The notes beneath the pieces are model-generated. The model saw only the letters and a program-made list of their open reading frames with translations. It was not told the DNA's origin and ran no database searches. The translations under genes were made by a program, and so were the position numbers. A DNA stretch of 29,013 bases from Acanthamoeba lenticulata (lineage: Eukaryota; Discosea; Longamoebia; Acanthamoebidae), in assembly GCA_002179805.1 (NCBI GenBank), contig NAVB01002299.1, forward strand, positions 1 through 29,013, written 5' to 3'. Of the stretch, positions 19,238-28,066 are shown in pieces; position 1 is the stretch's first letter; each line of letters begins with the position of its first letter.

Positions 19238-19723
19238 TCAGCCTCGCTGATACTTGGACTTCATCTTGTCTCGCAGCTCACGACTCTTTTCAAGCCTTTC
19301 TTGTGTCCTCTTCTTCTCCTCCTGCAATTGCCCTTCACTGTCCACACCAAATGTGAGCAAAACCATGATGACCCTCAGCCAGGAAGAGGAGAGCACACAA
19401 ACCTTGGCGGCGCTACACCAGACAGGCCATACTTGCTGCGTAGCGAGGCGGCCACCTTGCGCGACTTTCTCAGGGCAGCTTCAGTCTCTTTTCGTTCTGC
19501 AGGCCAAGAATTCAGTCGCCTGCAAGGGTGAGGCAAGGGAAGTGTGCATACCTTCGCTCCCTTCATCGTCTCCGCCACTAAATGCCTGGGTCAGGTTGTC
19601 CACGAACGAGTCGGCTGCATTTTGTTGTTCCTTTTCGCCAGCTTCGTCATCGCGCCAGGGCATCTTCTTGTGAATATCCTCCACCTTGGAGTCTATCAGC
19701 CACTTGGTCATCTCTGCTCCCAT
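19238..19723 (-). CDS. Small helical protein resembling complexin/synaphin
   Basis: Three exons, 19552-19723, 19403-19496 and 19238-19337, close in phase to 121 aa. The N-terminal third is acidic and mixed (MTKWLIDSKVEDIHKKMPWR, then Asp/Glu-rich). Two charged helices follow, both ending in a Lys-Tyr motif: RKETEAALRKSRKVAASLRS-KYGLSG and RTQERLEKSRELRDKMKS-KYQRG. The first resembles the SNARE-binding central helix of complexins (ER..R..IRDKYGI), including KYG plus a hydrophobic residue. The second repeats the pattern. Complexins are cytosolic proteins that bind assembled SNAREs and clamp or promote vesicle fusion. Here the helix register of the upstream Arg residues is shifted by one, and the helix is duplicated, so orthology is not proven. 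Any short Lys/Glu-rich coiled coil is the alternative. The last donor is GTTTGT, fixed by phase. Confidence 0.5.
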
Positions 19724-20158
19724 AGTGTCGTATTTCTTGCTTTGCTCTTTGCTGTGTTGGCCGCCTGATGAAAAGGGCAGGATGCCGACGCCACTTTATC
19801 TTGCTGAGGGGCATCGCTCAGTTTTCTCCGAGAAGTGTATCTGTCTTCTCCCATCTGACATCCGGCGAAAGGCTCCTGCAGTAGAAAGGCGCAGTCCCAG
19901 ATACGTCTATAAACAAGCTCAATTCGCTTTAGGATATCGTTTCGAACCGCTTATGGGCACGATCCGTCCTGGAGTGACACATGAGCGGCGTACGCTACAC
20001 ATTCATTGTCTTGTGATGAAATGTAGTCTGGAATTCGAAAAATGAAATCGAAAACAGAAAAAGAGCAGAAGCCAAACAGAAAAGCCTCTTTTTTCGGTTC
20101 CGGCTGGTGATTGCATCGTGCGGGGCGAGGAGCGTAAAGATCGTGATAGAGAAACAGC
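19724..20158. promoter_or_regulatory. Divergent intergenic region, complexin-like gene / RLP24
   Basis: About 435 bp between two divergent start codons, presumably holding both promoters. No TATA box, repeat or additional gene was recognised. Confidence 0.4.
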
Positions 20159-20900
20159 ATGCGTATTGATAAGTGTTGGTTCTGTGGTAGCCCCGTGTAC
20201 CCCGGTCACGGCATTGCTTTCGTGCGGAATGATGCCAAGGTAAGCGGAGAATTTTCGCCCATTTAATCTCAAATCTGGCGTCAACCAATTTGTATGTTGT
20301 CCTCTCTTGGCTTCAGGTGTTCCGCTTTTGCCGATCCAAATGCCACAAGAACTTTAAGCTTAAGCGCAATCCGCGAAAGCTTCGGTGGACGAAGGCCTTC
20401 CGACGGGCGCATGGCAAGGAAATGGTGGTGGTACGTCTTCATAATTCTCACATGCTACTTTCCTCATCCCCCTTCGCATTGTTAACGCCTTTCTCTTTTA
20501 CATGATTAGGACTCTACTCTCGAATTCGAGAAGCGCCGCAACAGGCCGGTCAAGTACGATCGCGACCTCGTCCGACACACCCTCCAGGCCATGAAGCGAG
20601 TGGAAGAGATCAAGGGCGCCAGGGAGAAGTCTTTCTACCGCCAGAGGTATTTCTTTCTTCCTCATTCAATTTCAAAGTCAATTTCATACATCCATCGATC
20701 AATCTTGCTGGCTCTGTGCTCAACCACATTCCCTATCCAGGATCAAGGACGCCAAGACGCAGGAGGCCAAGGCCAACCTGCGCGATCTGCAGCGGTACCA
20801 GCAGAACATTGTCAAGGGGCCTGGTGCTGCTGTCAAGACGCCCACCAAGGTCAAGGTGCTCGCTGCGCCGACCAAGATGGAGGTGTCCGACAACAACTGA
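20159..20900 (+). CDS. RLP24: Ribosome biogenesis protein RLP24 (RSL24D1)
   Basis: Four exons, 20159-20239, 20317-20430, 20510-20646 and 20741-20900, give 163 aa, the same length as the human protein. RLP24 sits on pre-60S particles in place of eL24 and is released in the cytoplasm by the AAA-ATPase Drg1/AFG2. The N-terminal zinc-binding L24e domain is intact: [20 protein letters not shown] and [20 protein letters not shown] give the four Cys pattern CxxC...CxxxC. RLP24-specific parts follow: [38 protein letters not shown] and [20 protein letters not shown]. The C-terminal tail ends in Asp/Asn after a Lys-rich helix. It is divergent from the complexin-like gene (435 bp). Confidence 0.96.
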
Positions 20901-21318
20901 GGACCTTCGCCCCGTTCCCTTCCTGCTCTCTGAACCCGTTCATCATTTTCATCCTACACGTCTTTCTCCTCGCTCTCGGCTCAAGTTGTACCTACAGGCG
21001 CTTGCTCCCGTGGGGCAGCGCAGAGACAGCTCCTTCCATGAAGACGAGCTTTCACCACACTTGCGTTGTTGTCTCTACGTCTTTGGGGGGTGTCGAGCTC
21101 GTTTGATCTGGTCCCGTTTGCTTTGCGGGTGTGAGAACCGGCGAGCGAAGGTTTCCTTGCTCGTAATACTTCACCTCTGTTGGGCCACGGCGCGGGACTT
21201 TATGCCTTGCCCGCAAGGCTCTGTTCGTTGTTCTTCTTCTTCACTTACTGCCTGTGGGCGGAAGGTTCAAGATTGGAGGTCGTTTGCAGGCGCGTTGCGC
21301 GCACGGCGGTGAAGAAGA
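20901..21318. other. Gap between RLP24 and the GPCR gene
   Basis: About 420 bp. Holds the RLP24 3' flank and the GPCR promoter/5' leader. I see no TATA box, repeat or small gene in it. Confidence 0.5.
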
Positions 21319-23024
21319 ATGGGGCTCGAATTCTGTGAGAGCCACTTCACCCGGGACCAAACCAATGTTATCTCCCTGCTGGCCCTCATTTCATCGGCAA
21401 TCTCGGTGTTCGGGTCGAGCTACATGCTGCTTTCCTACTTCCTCTTCAGCACGAGGAAGAACCCACTCTCCAAACTCGTCGCCTGGCTTGCCTTTGCCGA
21501 CTGGCTCGTGGCGGTGAACAACGTCGTAAAGACATCGATTATCAGCGCTGATCCAGATTGGTATGTGTGGCCCTTGTGCGTGTCCATGCGCGTCTACTTC
21601 CAGCTTGCTGCAGGTACCTTCATCCTCAATCACCAATTACGTTTGTACGCCATTTGATCAATTCCACATCTCGACCGCCGCAGGAGCAACGTGCGGCTAC
21701 ACAACATGCATCGCCTTCTTCCTGTGGCGGTCTCTTTGGTTCCACAAGACACGTACGACCCGTGCCGTTGCGTCCTTGTTGCTTGCTGCGCTGGCGCCAG
21801 TGGTCACGACGTTCGCTAAGCGCGTCTGCTCTTGGCAGGCGTGCGGCGGTGGGAGTGGGGCATGTTCCACCTGGTCAGCTGGGGCGTCCCGCTGGCGTGC
21901 GTGGTGAGCCTGGTCGCGGGCGACCTTCTCACCCAGTCGCCCAACCTCTACCTCTGCTTCCCCAAGAAGCCCTGGCACATCATCCTCTGGTTCGTTCGTG
22001 TTGCTGCAACAACGACGACGACTACGCCAAGTAGTCGTCCAAAAAAAAAAAAAAAAGTACAAGAACATAACGTCGTGTCTGGTGCAGGTTCGGGCCCATA
22101 TTGGTGTCGTTCTTCTTGAACATGCTGTTCTACCTGTTGATCATCTATCGCATCCGCAAGATCAAGCGCGAGCAAAAGGCCTACCTTCACGCCACGCAGT
22201 ACAACGAGGTCGCCAGCAAGCTCTCCAAAGTGATCCTCCGCTTCTCGTTCTACTTGCTGGTCTTCTTCGTGTGCTGGGTGTTTGACGTCCTCACCTACGT
22301 CGTCAGCGCGGTAGACGACTCGTGCAACGCCTTCATCTTCACCGTCCTCTACTCGATCCTCCTCAACCTTCAGGTCCGCTTCACCCCATGCCACGACAGC
22401 ATGACGTCATGCACTCACCTGTGCCATGTCGCTCACCCACGTACAGGGCGGGCTGGACTTTTTGGTGTACGGCGTCACCAACGACAACATCTACCGCCGC
22501 TTCACCCGCCGCGCGACCATCATCCACTCCCTCTTTGAGTTTGTGCTGTCGCCGATCCTCATCTTCCCGGCCTTCTTCATCTACCTCCGCAAGCTATTTC
22601 GTGCGCGCCGGCTGCGGGCCGCCCGCCAGCAGTTCCATCGCCCGCGCGATCCCAAGCTGCCGCCCTCGCCCGGGCACGGTGGTGCGTTCTCCCGCGCACG
22701 AAACAACACGACACGACACGACACACACGCGCACGCGCTTGTTGACGTGCGCGCCACACAACAGGAGGCAGCATGCGCGGGTTCGGCGGCGAGAGCAGCA
22801 CAGAGGACGAGGCGGCCGAGCTCGAGGAGAACGATTTTGAAGAGGGCCAGCGGGGCATGTTTGCGGCCCTGATCTCTGGCGGGCGGGCCACGCCCCACCA
22901 TCTGTCGACGCTCCTGACCATCAACCACAGCTCGTCCCCGCCGCCCCTCGAGCACACTGCGCTCCTCCGCGAGCGACGCGGCAACGAGGACGTCGCCGAC
23001 TCGGGCGAGGCGCACCACCCATGA
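21319..23024 (+). CDS. Seven-transmembrane receptor, slime-mould cAMP-receptor-like (class E)
   Basis: Six exons, 21319-21613, 21684-21752, 21839-21989, 22088-22373, 22447-22681 and 22765-23024, give 431 aa. Seven hydrophobic segments are visible: SLLALISSAISVFGSSYMLL, LVAWLAFADWLVAVNNVV, RVYFQLAAGATCGYTTCIAF (TM3, spanning the first splice), FHLVSWGVPLACVVSLVAG, FGPILVSFFLNMLFYLLI, ILRFSFYLLVFFVCWVFDVL and a last one ending NLQGGLDFLVYG. Features typical of the cAR/CRL group are the LAFADWL motif in TM2, Cys-x-FQ before TM3, and the Q-G-x5-VYG end of TM7. Such receptors signal through heterotrimeric G proteins; in Dictyostelium some sense cAMP. The ligand here is unknown. The cytosolic tail (about 150 aa) is acidic in the middle and Ser-rich, so phosphorylation is plausible. 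The 3' end is convergent with STE24 (103 bp between). Confidence 0.85.
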
Positions 23025-23047
23025 CCCGCCGCGTTGCCGTCGATTCT

Positions 23048-23053
23048 TTTATT
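23048..23053 (-). promoter_or_regulatory. Polyadenylation signal AATAAA downstream of STE24
   Basis: On the minus strand AATAAA lies about 75 bp after the STE24 stop codon, inside the short gap shared with the convergent GPCR gene. The two 3'-UTRs probably overlap. Confidence 0.4.
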
Positions 23054-23127
23054 TATTTTTTTGAAGGAAAAGTTTGTACAACAAGAAGAAGAAGAAGAGG
23101 ATGAACTCCCCAACAACATCATCATCA

Positions 23128-25450
23128 TCATCGGTCCTTTTTCTTCTCCTCCACTTGCGGTGGTGAAGTCAAAGAAGAAGAAGAAGAGGAGGTCGGCTGC
23201 TTGTCGTTGAGGAGCTTGGCCTTGAGGAGCTGGATGTGCTCGAGGCGCTCGGCGAGGGACGGGTGGGAGTAGTGGTAGTGGGCGTACCACGGGTCCGGCA
23301 TCAGGTTCGTCAGGTTGTTGGCGTGGATCTTGATCAGCGCGCTCTCCAGCTTCCGCATCCCGTGCGCCACCGCGTACTCGTCCGCCGCGTACTCCATGCT
23401 GTCCAGCCCCACCCGCACGCGCGTGTGTGCGGTTGAGTGACGCACAAACACGCGCGTGTTTGTGCCGTGTGCGGTGGTGGAGCACACGCGCGCGTACCTG
23501 CGGTTGACGTAGTTGGTGAGCCAGTGGCCCAGGTTGGCAAAGGCCGAGTAGATGAAGGAGAACAGCACCAGCCCGATGCTCGCCTGCCGTGCGTGTGTCA
23601 TGTGAGCCACGCATGCACACACACGCGCACCGCACACACACGCGTGATAAAAGGGAGGAGTGCAAGGGCGAGGGGTACGTCGACAGAGAGGAAGCCAAAG
23701 GAGCGGTAGAACTGGGGCATCTTCACGATGTGGGCAAAGAGGAAGATGAAGCAGCCCATGCTGAACAGCTGCATGAACAGCATCTTGTACGTGTCTTTGT
23801 GGGCACGCGCGTGCGCGCTCGACGGTCAGCCCATCCGTACGACCCCGCGAGACGCCGTTTTAAGGAGAGATGCGAGCAAGCGTACGGTAAAACTTGTGGT
23901 GGCCGATCTCGTGCGCGATGATGGCGCAGATCTCGGTCTCCTTGAGCTGCTTGATCAGCGAGTCGTAGAGCACGATGCTTTTCGAGAAGCGGAAGCCGAC
24001 CAGGAACCTATCCACCGCAACGACGTCCTCGGTTTGTGGAAGCAACGAAAAAGAACGAAAGCGAAAACGATCAAAACGAAAAAAGAAAGAAAGCGAAGGC
24101 GGGGGGGGGCGAGTACGCGTTGGAGTGGACCGTGGAGCGATACTCCTGCTTGTACTTCTCGACGACGAGGATGTTGGCCAGCGGGAAGTTGAGCTGTTGC
24201 GTGAGCTTCTCGATCTCGCGCTTGAGCGGGCCCTCTGGCAGCGCCTTGTACCTACCAGCAACACCCATTCGCCATTCATCAGCCGATCTGCAACTCGTTC
24301 GTCACCTTCTTCTTCTTCGGAAGTACTTGTCAAAGGCCGGGGCGATGAGGTGGTAGATGTCGGTGAAGAAGATGGCCAAGATGGCCACGTAGATGCAGCT
24401 GTCTACATGACAAAAAGAAGGACGAAGAAGAATATTAAGAATAAGAAGAAGAAGAAGAAGAACATACAATTGAGTCTTGGTAGGAAAAGGGGTCGACGTA
24501 CAGATCCAGTAGTAGGGGAGGTCCCAGCTGAGGAGGACGAGGTAGGCCGAGAGGAGCGGCACCCCAAAGAGCAGCGACAGCACAAACATCTTCATCTGCT
24601 CCCAGAACCACACGTCTAGGATCGACGCCGCGCTCCTGCGAGTAGTGCGTGTGCGTTGCCGCCTCGTAGATGAGACGAGAGCGCAGAACGACCCCGCTGG
24701 ACGACGCATGAAGAGACATGACGAGACGAGACGAGACGAGAGGGTGGGGAGCGAACCGCATCTCAAAGTGGGTATCGACGCAGAGGATGCGAAAGAGGTG
24801 GAAGGGAACCCGCACGAGCGAGCTCGCAAGAGAGACCAGCACGATGAAGACCATGCCTCGCGTCACCTGCGCCGCGCCATCGATGATGTAGAGGAAGCAA
24901 ATAAATCATTTTGGATTCGATGCTGGGCCGAGTAGTAGCCAAGTAGAGAGGAGATGTTGCAGTACGCGATACTCGACGCCATAGCCAAGGATGTCGATAA
25001 GATCTTTTGAGAGAGTCCAGAACCCGACGAGAAGATGGGAGGAGAGCACCAGGCACTCGGCAATGAACTCCATTGTGGCTTCCATGCGGTTGTAGAGGTG
25101 GCGCATGATGCCCTGGCGCAAGCGGGAAAACACGTAAACGATGGTGCCACCTCCTACACAAAACAGCACTGAGCGTGCAGGAGGTGGAGTACCCAAGCGT
25201 TGCGTTTCTTCATGCGTGGTTGATCGATGACGACCCATTCACGAAGCACAGGCGGCATGCGACGTTCGGCACTGAGCAGATGGCGAATTTGGCGAAGATC
25301 GAGGTAGCTCTCCCAGAAGAAGAAAAAGGCACTGCTGCCCAAGGCCATGTAATACCATGGCACTGCACGGAGGAGCGCGGCAAGCCACCAAAAGCCTTCC
25401 TCCTCCACCGCCATGGGGCCACTGAGCAGCGCCGCTGCTGTCGTGTTCAT
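23128..25450 (-). CDS. STE24: CAAX prenyl protease 1 (STE24 / ZMPSTE24)
   Basis: Ten exons, 25193-25450, 24966-25112, 24757-24866, 24502-24635, 24327-24402, 24117-24251, 23886-24007, 23679-23794, 23498-23583 and 23128-23398, close in phase to 484 aa (human 475). This zinc metalloprotease of the ER/nuclear envelope trims the CAAX end of farnesylated proteins. The catalytic motif is HEIGH (about residues 319-323) in CAIIAHEIGHHKFYHTYKML. The third zinc ligand is the Glu in RRSMEYAADEYA (about 397). Other landmarks: LIAPAFDKYKALPEGPLKRE, STVHSNAFLVGFRFSKSIVL and WYAHYHYSHPSLAERLEHI. Several hydrophobic segments fit the multi-span barrel. Exon 2 is joined at the internal acceptor GCGCCAG|GGCATC, because the nearer TGTGTAG breaks the frame. 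The region usually reading EEKHGFN is divergent (DTHFEMRSAAS). The C-terminal tail is Ser/Lys-rich. Confidence 0.93.
24719..24741 (-). repeat. GACGA tandem repeat in STE24 intron 3
   Basis: Four to five copies of the five-base unit GACGA (plus-strand reading) lie between STE24 exons 3 and 4. It belongs to the same family of short CG/GT-type intron repeats seen elsewhere in the window. Confidence 0.6.
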
Positions 25451-25563
25451 CTCCTCTTTATTGCTGCTTTAATTTTTTAATTTTTTCTTTCTGTGCTCCA
25501 AGCCGTTAGAGTTTTGGCGGGAAACAAACTACAACGTTGGTAGATGCAGCAACAAGATGAAAC
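25451..25563. promoter_or_regulatory. Very short divergent intergenic region, STE24 / ESCO-type zinc finger
   Basis: Only 113 bp separate the two start codons, the tightest divergent pair in the window. A T-rich stretch (about 25470-25490) is the only notable feature. A shared bidirectional promoter is very likely from spacing. Confidence 0.5.
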
Positions 25564-26280
25564 ATGTCAAGCTCAAGGTCTCGTGAGGATGGAGTCAAGC
25601 AAGTCGAGGAGAAGCAGACCAAAGAAGCACATACGACCAGTGTAAAGTCGCCTGCAACCGGTGCTGGAAAGTATTACTCAAGGAAGAGAAAGCTGGACGG
25701 ACTTCTCTCGTCTCCATCCACGCCATCTATCCCGGCCTCTCCTGGCTGCAGCCGCAGCAATGATGGCCAGCGATCAAAATGGGAAGACATTCTTGAATCG
25801 CTCAGCGCCGACGACGCCGAGGGGGAACACAACCTGACCAAGAAGAGCAAAAAGGAAGCAAATGACGAGGACGCCACTCCTCCAACGAAACGCCCAAACC
25901 CAAGTGATAGCCCCGCATCCGCCCGCACCCCAAACCGATCAAAGACCGTTCAACTTCAACTCAGCTTCACGGGCAGCCCTCGTTCGCCTCTCCTCCGACG
26001 AAGCGGCGCCAAGGCTGAGCAACCCGGAGCTGCGGCACGGCTGGCGGCCGACGCCAAGCGGCGGGACTCGCCAGGAGGCCAGAAGCCTTCAAAGGAGAAG
26101 TTGAAGACAACGACAGCCTCTTCCCCTGCGCGGCAAATGTACCTCGACCTCGGCCAGGAGCGGTTCGACTGGACGACGTGCAGCGTGTGCGAAATGATGT
26201 ACGCACCGGGCGTGCCCGCCGACGAGAAGATGCACACTGCCTTTCACCAGCGCTTCCTCAAGTCCCTTGTACCAAAATAA
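25564..26280 (+). CDS. Protein with C-terminal Eco1/ESCO-type C2H2 zinc finger, no acetyltransferase domain
   Basis: A single-exon ORF of 238 aa. The C-terminus carries the zinc finger found in cohesin acetyltransferases Eco1/ESCO: QMYLDLGQERFDWTTCSVCE, with Cys206, Cys209, His224 and His228, ending FHQRFLKSL. In Eco1/ESCO proteins an acetyltransferase domain of about 150 aa follows immediately. Here the frame stops 10 residues after the last His, and the opposite-strand lectin gene begins 108 bp later, so no such domain fits. The N-terminal 190 residues are disordered and rich in Ser, Pro, Lys and Thr, with several S/T-P sites and the basic patches SRKRKLDG and KKSKKE (nuclear targeting likely). 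VQLQLSFTG (about 127) weakly resembles a PCNA-binding box. It may be a chromatin or replication-fork adaptor, or a degenerate Eco1. Confidence 0.75.
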   Translation: MSSSRSREDGVKQVEEKQTKEAHTTSVKSPATGAGKYYSRKRKLDGLLSSPSTPSIPASPGCSRSNDGQRSKWEDILESLSADDAEGEHNLTKKSKKEANDEDATPPTKRPNPSDSPASARTPNRSKTVQLQLSFTGSPRSPLLRRSGAKAEQPGAAARLAADAKRRDSPGGQKPSKEKLKTTTASSPARQMYLDLGQERFDWTTCSVCEMMYAPGVPADEKMHTAFHQRFLKSLVPK

Positions 26281-26388
26281 CCCATCGCCTCGACTTTACA
26301 TCTTTTCTATTTCTACTGTTACAAATCTTTTTACATGTTGTTGTTGATGTTGTTGTTTTACATGTTGTCCTCCTTGAAGGCAATTCTT

Positions 26389-27525
26389 TTAGGACTGCTT
26401 GACCATGTAGATGTGGTACTGGACCAGCATGCCAGCAGGGACGTAGTTGACCATGTTGTCGAAGAGCGCGCAGTCGACTTGGACGCGAGTCCAGCCCGGC
26501 TCGAACTTGTAGGAGCACGACATGGTCAGCTCGCCCGTGTTGCGGTCGACCAGGGTCGAGAGCTGAAGCGAGTCCTCAAAGTCGTACTCCTTGCCCACGT
26601 TGTTATCGATGGGCGTCTCGGTCTGGTGGGTGCAGGTGCGGCCAGGAGCTTGCAGGTAGCGATCAAAGTAGTCGGCCGGGCCGGGCGAGAGGTCGCCCAC
26701 GATGAGGAAGTTGTCGATCCAATAGAGCCCGCCAGTGCTATGGTTGTAGACCACGGTCCAGGTGTCGTCCACGTCGAGCGCCTGGAGCACGACGCCCGAG
26801 GCCTTGTCGACGACGCTGAACTTGCCGATGCCCTCCCACGAGCCGATGAGGTGGCGTGACAGGCCGCCGTTGGCTTTCCAGTAGGACTCGGTGTAGTAGG
26901 TCGGCGGGCACTCGGCGTTGGTCGGGATCTTGGGCAGGGTCGAGGCGGCGGGCGACGGCACGGGCGACGGCGACGGCGACGGCGACGGCGAGGGCGGGTG
27001 GTAGGCGCTGCCGTCGGCGCACGTGGCCGACTCGACGACCACGACGGGCGCAGACACGCCGCTGGCCAGAGGCGCGCGGACGATGTAGCCCGCGCTCTGG
27101 GTGGCGCCCGCCTGGATGCCGCCCCAGTTGGTCAGCTTGTAGCGGGTGGCCGAGCCCTGGACCGCGTCGATGCCCCAGCTCTGGGCAAAGGCCGCGTCGC
27201 TGGCGAGAGTGATGCTCAGCTGGACGTCGGTGATGATCACACCGCCGGCGTTGGTCACGGCCAAGTCGTAGACCTGGTAGACGTAGTTGGATTCGGTCCA
27301 CTGGGCGCCCTGGGCCGTCTGCGACGTGGTCACGGCGCAGCCGCCGGACGAGGAGGTGGCGCGAGACGTCGGCGCCTGGTGTCGGGCAGCGCCTGGCGGC
27401 TCAATGCCCGCGGCGGCGAGCAGCTTGGGGATGGCGGCGATCGCCGCGCGGTTGCCGCTGGCCTGCTGGGGCGTGTAGAGCAGGGTCAGGGCAAAGATGG
27501 CCACGAGCACAACCAAGAGCTTCAT
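26389..27525 (-). CDS. Secreted CBM49-like lectin with Ser-Pro linker and C-terminal domain
   Basis: A single-exon ORF of 378 aa. The start is the ATG at 27525, opening the signal peptide MKLLVVLVAIFALTLLYTPQ; the frame upstream has only a TTG. A beta-rich domain bounded by Cys63 and Cys169 resembles CBM49: WTESNYVYQVYDLAVTNAGG, VIITDVQLSITLASD, TRYKLTNWGGIQAGATQSAG and VVVVESATC, with conserved Trp residues suitable for stacking on glucan chains. A (Ser-Pro)n linker follows (about 176-195). The C-terminal domain (about 206-378) is not recognised. It has four Cys, several Trp/Tyr and an N-glycosylation-type site (NHST). Acanthamoeba cyst walls contain Luke lectins built from CBM49 domains with Ser/Pro-rich spacers, so a cellulose- or cyst-wall-binding role is likely but inferred. 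Only one CBM49-like domain is clear here. Confidence 0.7.
   Translation of the reverse strand: MKLLVVLVAIFALTLLYTPQQASGNRAAIAAIPKLLAAAGIEPPGAARHQAPTSRATSSSGGCAVTTSQTAQGAQWTESNYVYQVYDLAVTNAGGVIITDVQLSITLASDAAFAQSWGIDAVQGSATRYKLTNWGGIQAGATQSAGYIVRAPLASGVSAPVVVVESATCADGSAYHPPSPSPSPSPSPVPSPAASTLPKIPTNAECPPTYYTESYWKANGGLSRHLIGSWEGIGKFSVVDKASGVVLQALDVDDTWTVVYNHSTGGLYWIDNFLIVGDLSPGPADYFDRYLQAPGRTCTHQTETPIDNNVGKEYDFEDSLQLSTLVDRNTGELTMSCSYKFEPGWTRVQVDCALFDNMVNYVPAGMLVQYHIYMVKQS
26950..26995 (-). repeat. GACGGC-type hexamer repeat encoding the Ser-Pro linker
   Basis: About five near-perfect six-base units (GGCGAC in plus-strand reading) encode the (Ser-Pro)n linker of the lectin. Length variation between strains is likely for such a repeat. 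Confidence 0.7.
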
Positions 27526-28066
27526 GCTTTTCGGCAAGATCTAAGCTGGGGTGGTGTGTTTTGTGTTCTGTGGCGTCTAGCTCAGCTGAACTTGGGGTTG
27601 TAGTTGTTGTTGGCTTTGTAAGTGTATTGATAAAAAAAAGAGCGCGGTTGGCCAGTTTTATGGCAGGCCAACCCTATTTCTGGCGCTCATTTCACAAATT
27701 GCGGGTTGAGCTGCACCGTGCACTCGTCCCTTTCTAACCTGGGCCGTGTCCAGGCAAAGCTTTCCAACAAGCCTAAATCAACGCGTCATCTGCTGCCCTG
27801 GTTCAATGAAACGCACTCCTGCTGGCGATCACGTATCCATCCGCAGAGACTCCCCAGTTGCTTGTTCTTGGCACCGTACTGCCGATCACGGAAAGCAGCG
27901 AGTGGAAGCTGTTTCAGGCTAAAGCAGCAATTTTGTCCCAATAAAAAGTTGCAATTAAAACCAAAAGAAGAAGAAAAGAACAAAAAGAAAAGAAAAGAAA
28001 ATTCCATAAGGAAATGTAAAGAGAAGTTTTTGTAGTTTTTGTAGTTTTTGTAGTTACAAAGCCAAG
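27526..28066. promoter_or_regulatory. Divergent intergenic region, lectin / HIBADH-like gene
   Basis: About 540 bp between divergent starts. On the minus strand CCATAAAA (27656-27663) is TATA-like and lies about 130 bp before the lectin ATG. On the plus strand an A/AAAAG-rich stretch (27957-28005) and three tandem AGTTTTTGT units (28025-28055) precede the HIBADH-like start. No gene is seen inside. Confidence 0.4.
28025..28055 (+). repeat. Three tandem AGTTTTTGT units just before a start codon
   Basis: Three direct copies of the nine-base unit AGTTTTTGT lie 11 bp before the ATG of the HIBADH-like gene, so they should be in its 5' leader or core promoter. Preceded by an A-rich run with AAAAG units. 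Confidence 0.65.

Noticed and set aside
21562..21606. A possible 45-bp intron in GPCR exon 1 (GTATGT to TTCCAG)
   Set aside because: Removing it would delete the conserved Cys and the start of TM3; the unspliced reading matches the receptor family.
22577..23698. 373-codon minus-strand open frame over GPCR 3' end and STE24 exons
   Set aside because: It overlaps two well-supported genes in the wrong frame and is made of Arg/Ser/Ala runs typical of shadow frames.
26270..26388. Hidden exon carrying an Eco1 acetyltransferase domain after the zinc finger
   Set aside because: Only 108 bp remain before the opposite-strand lectin gene; no matching sequence is visible.
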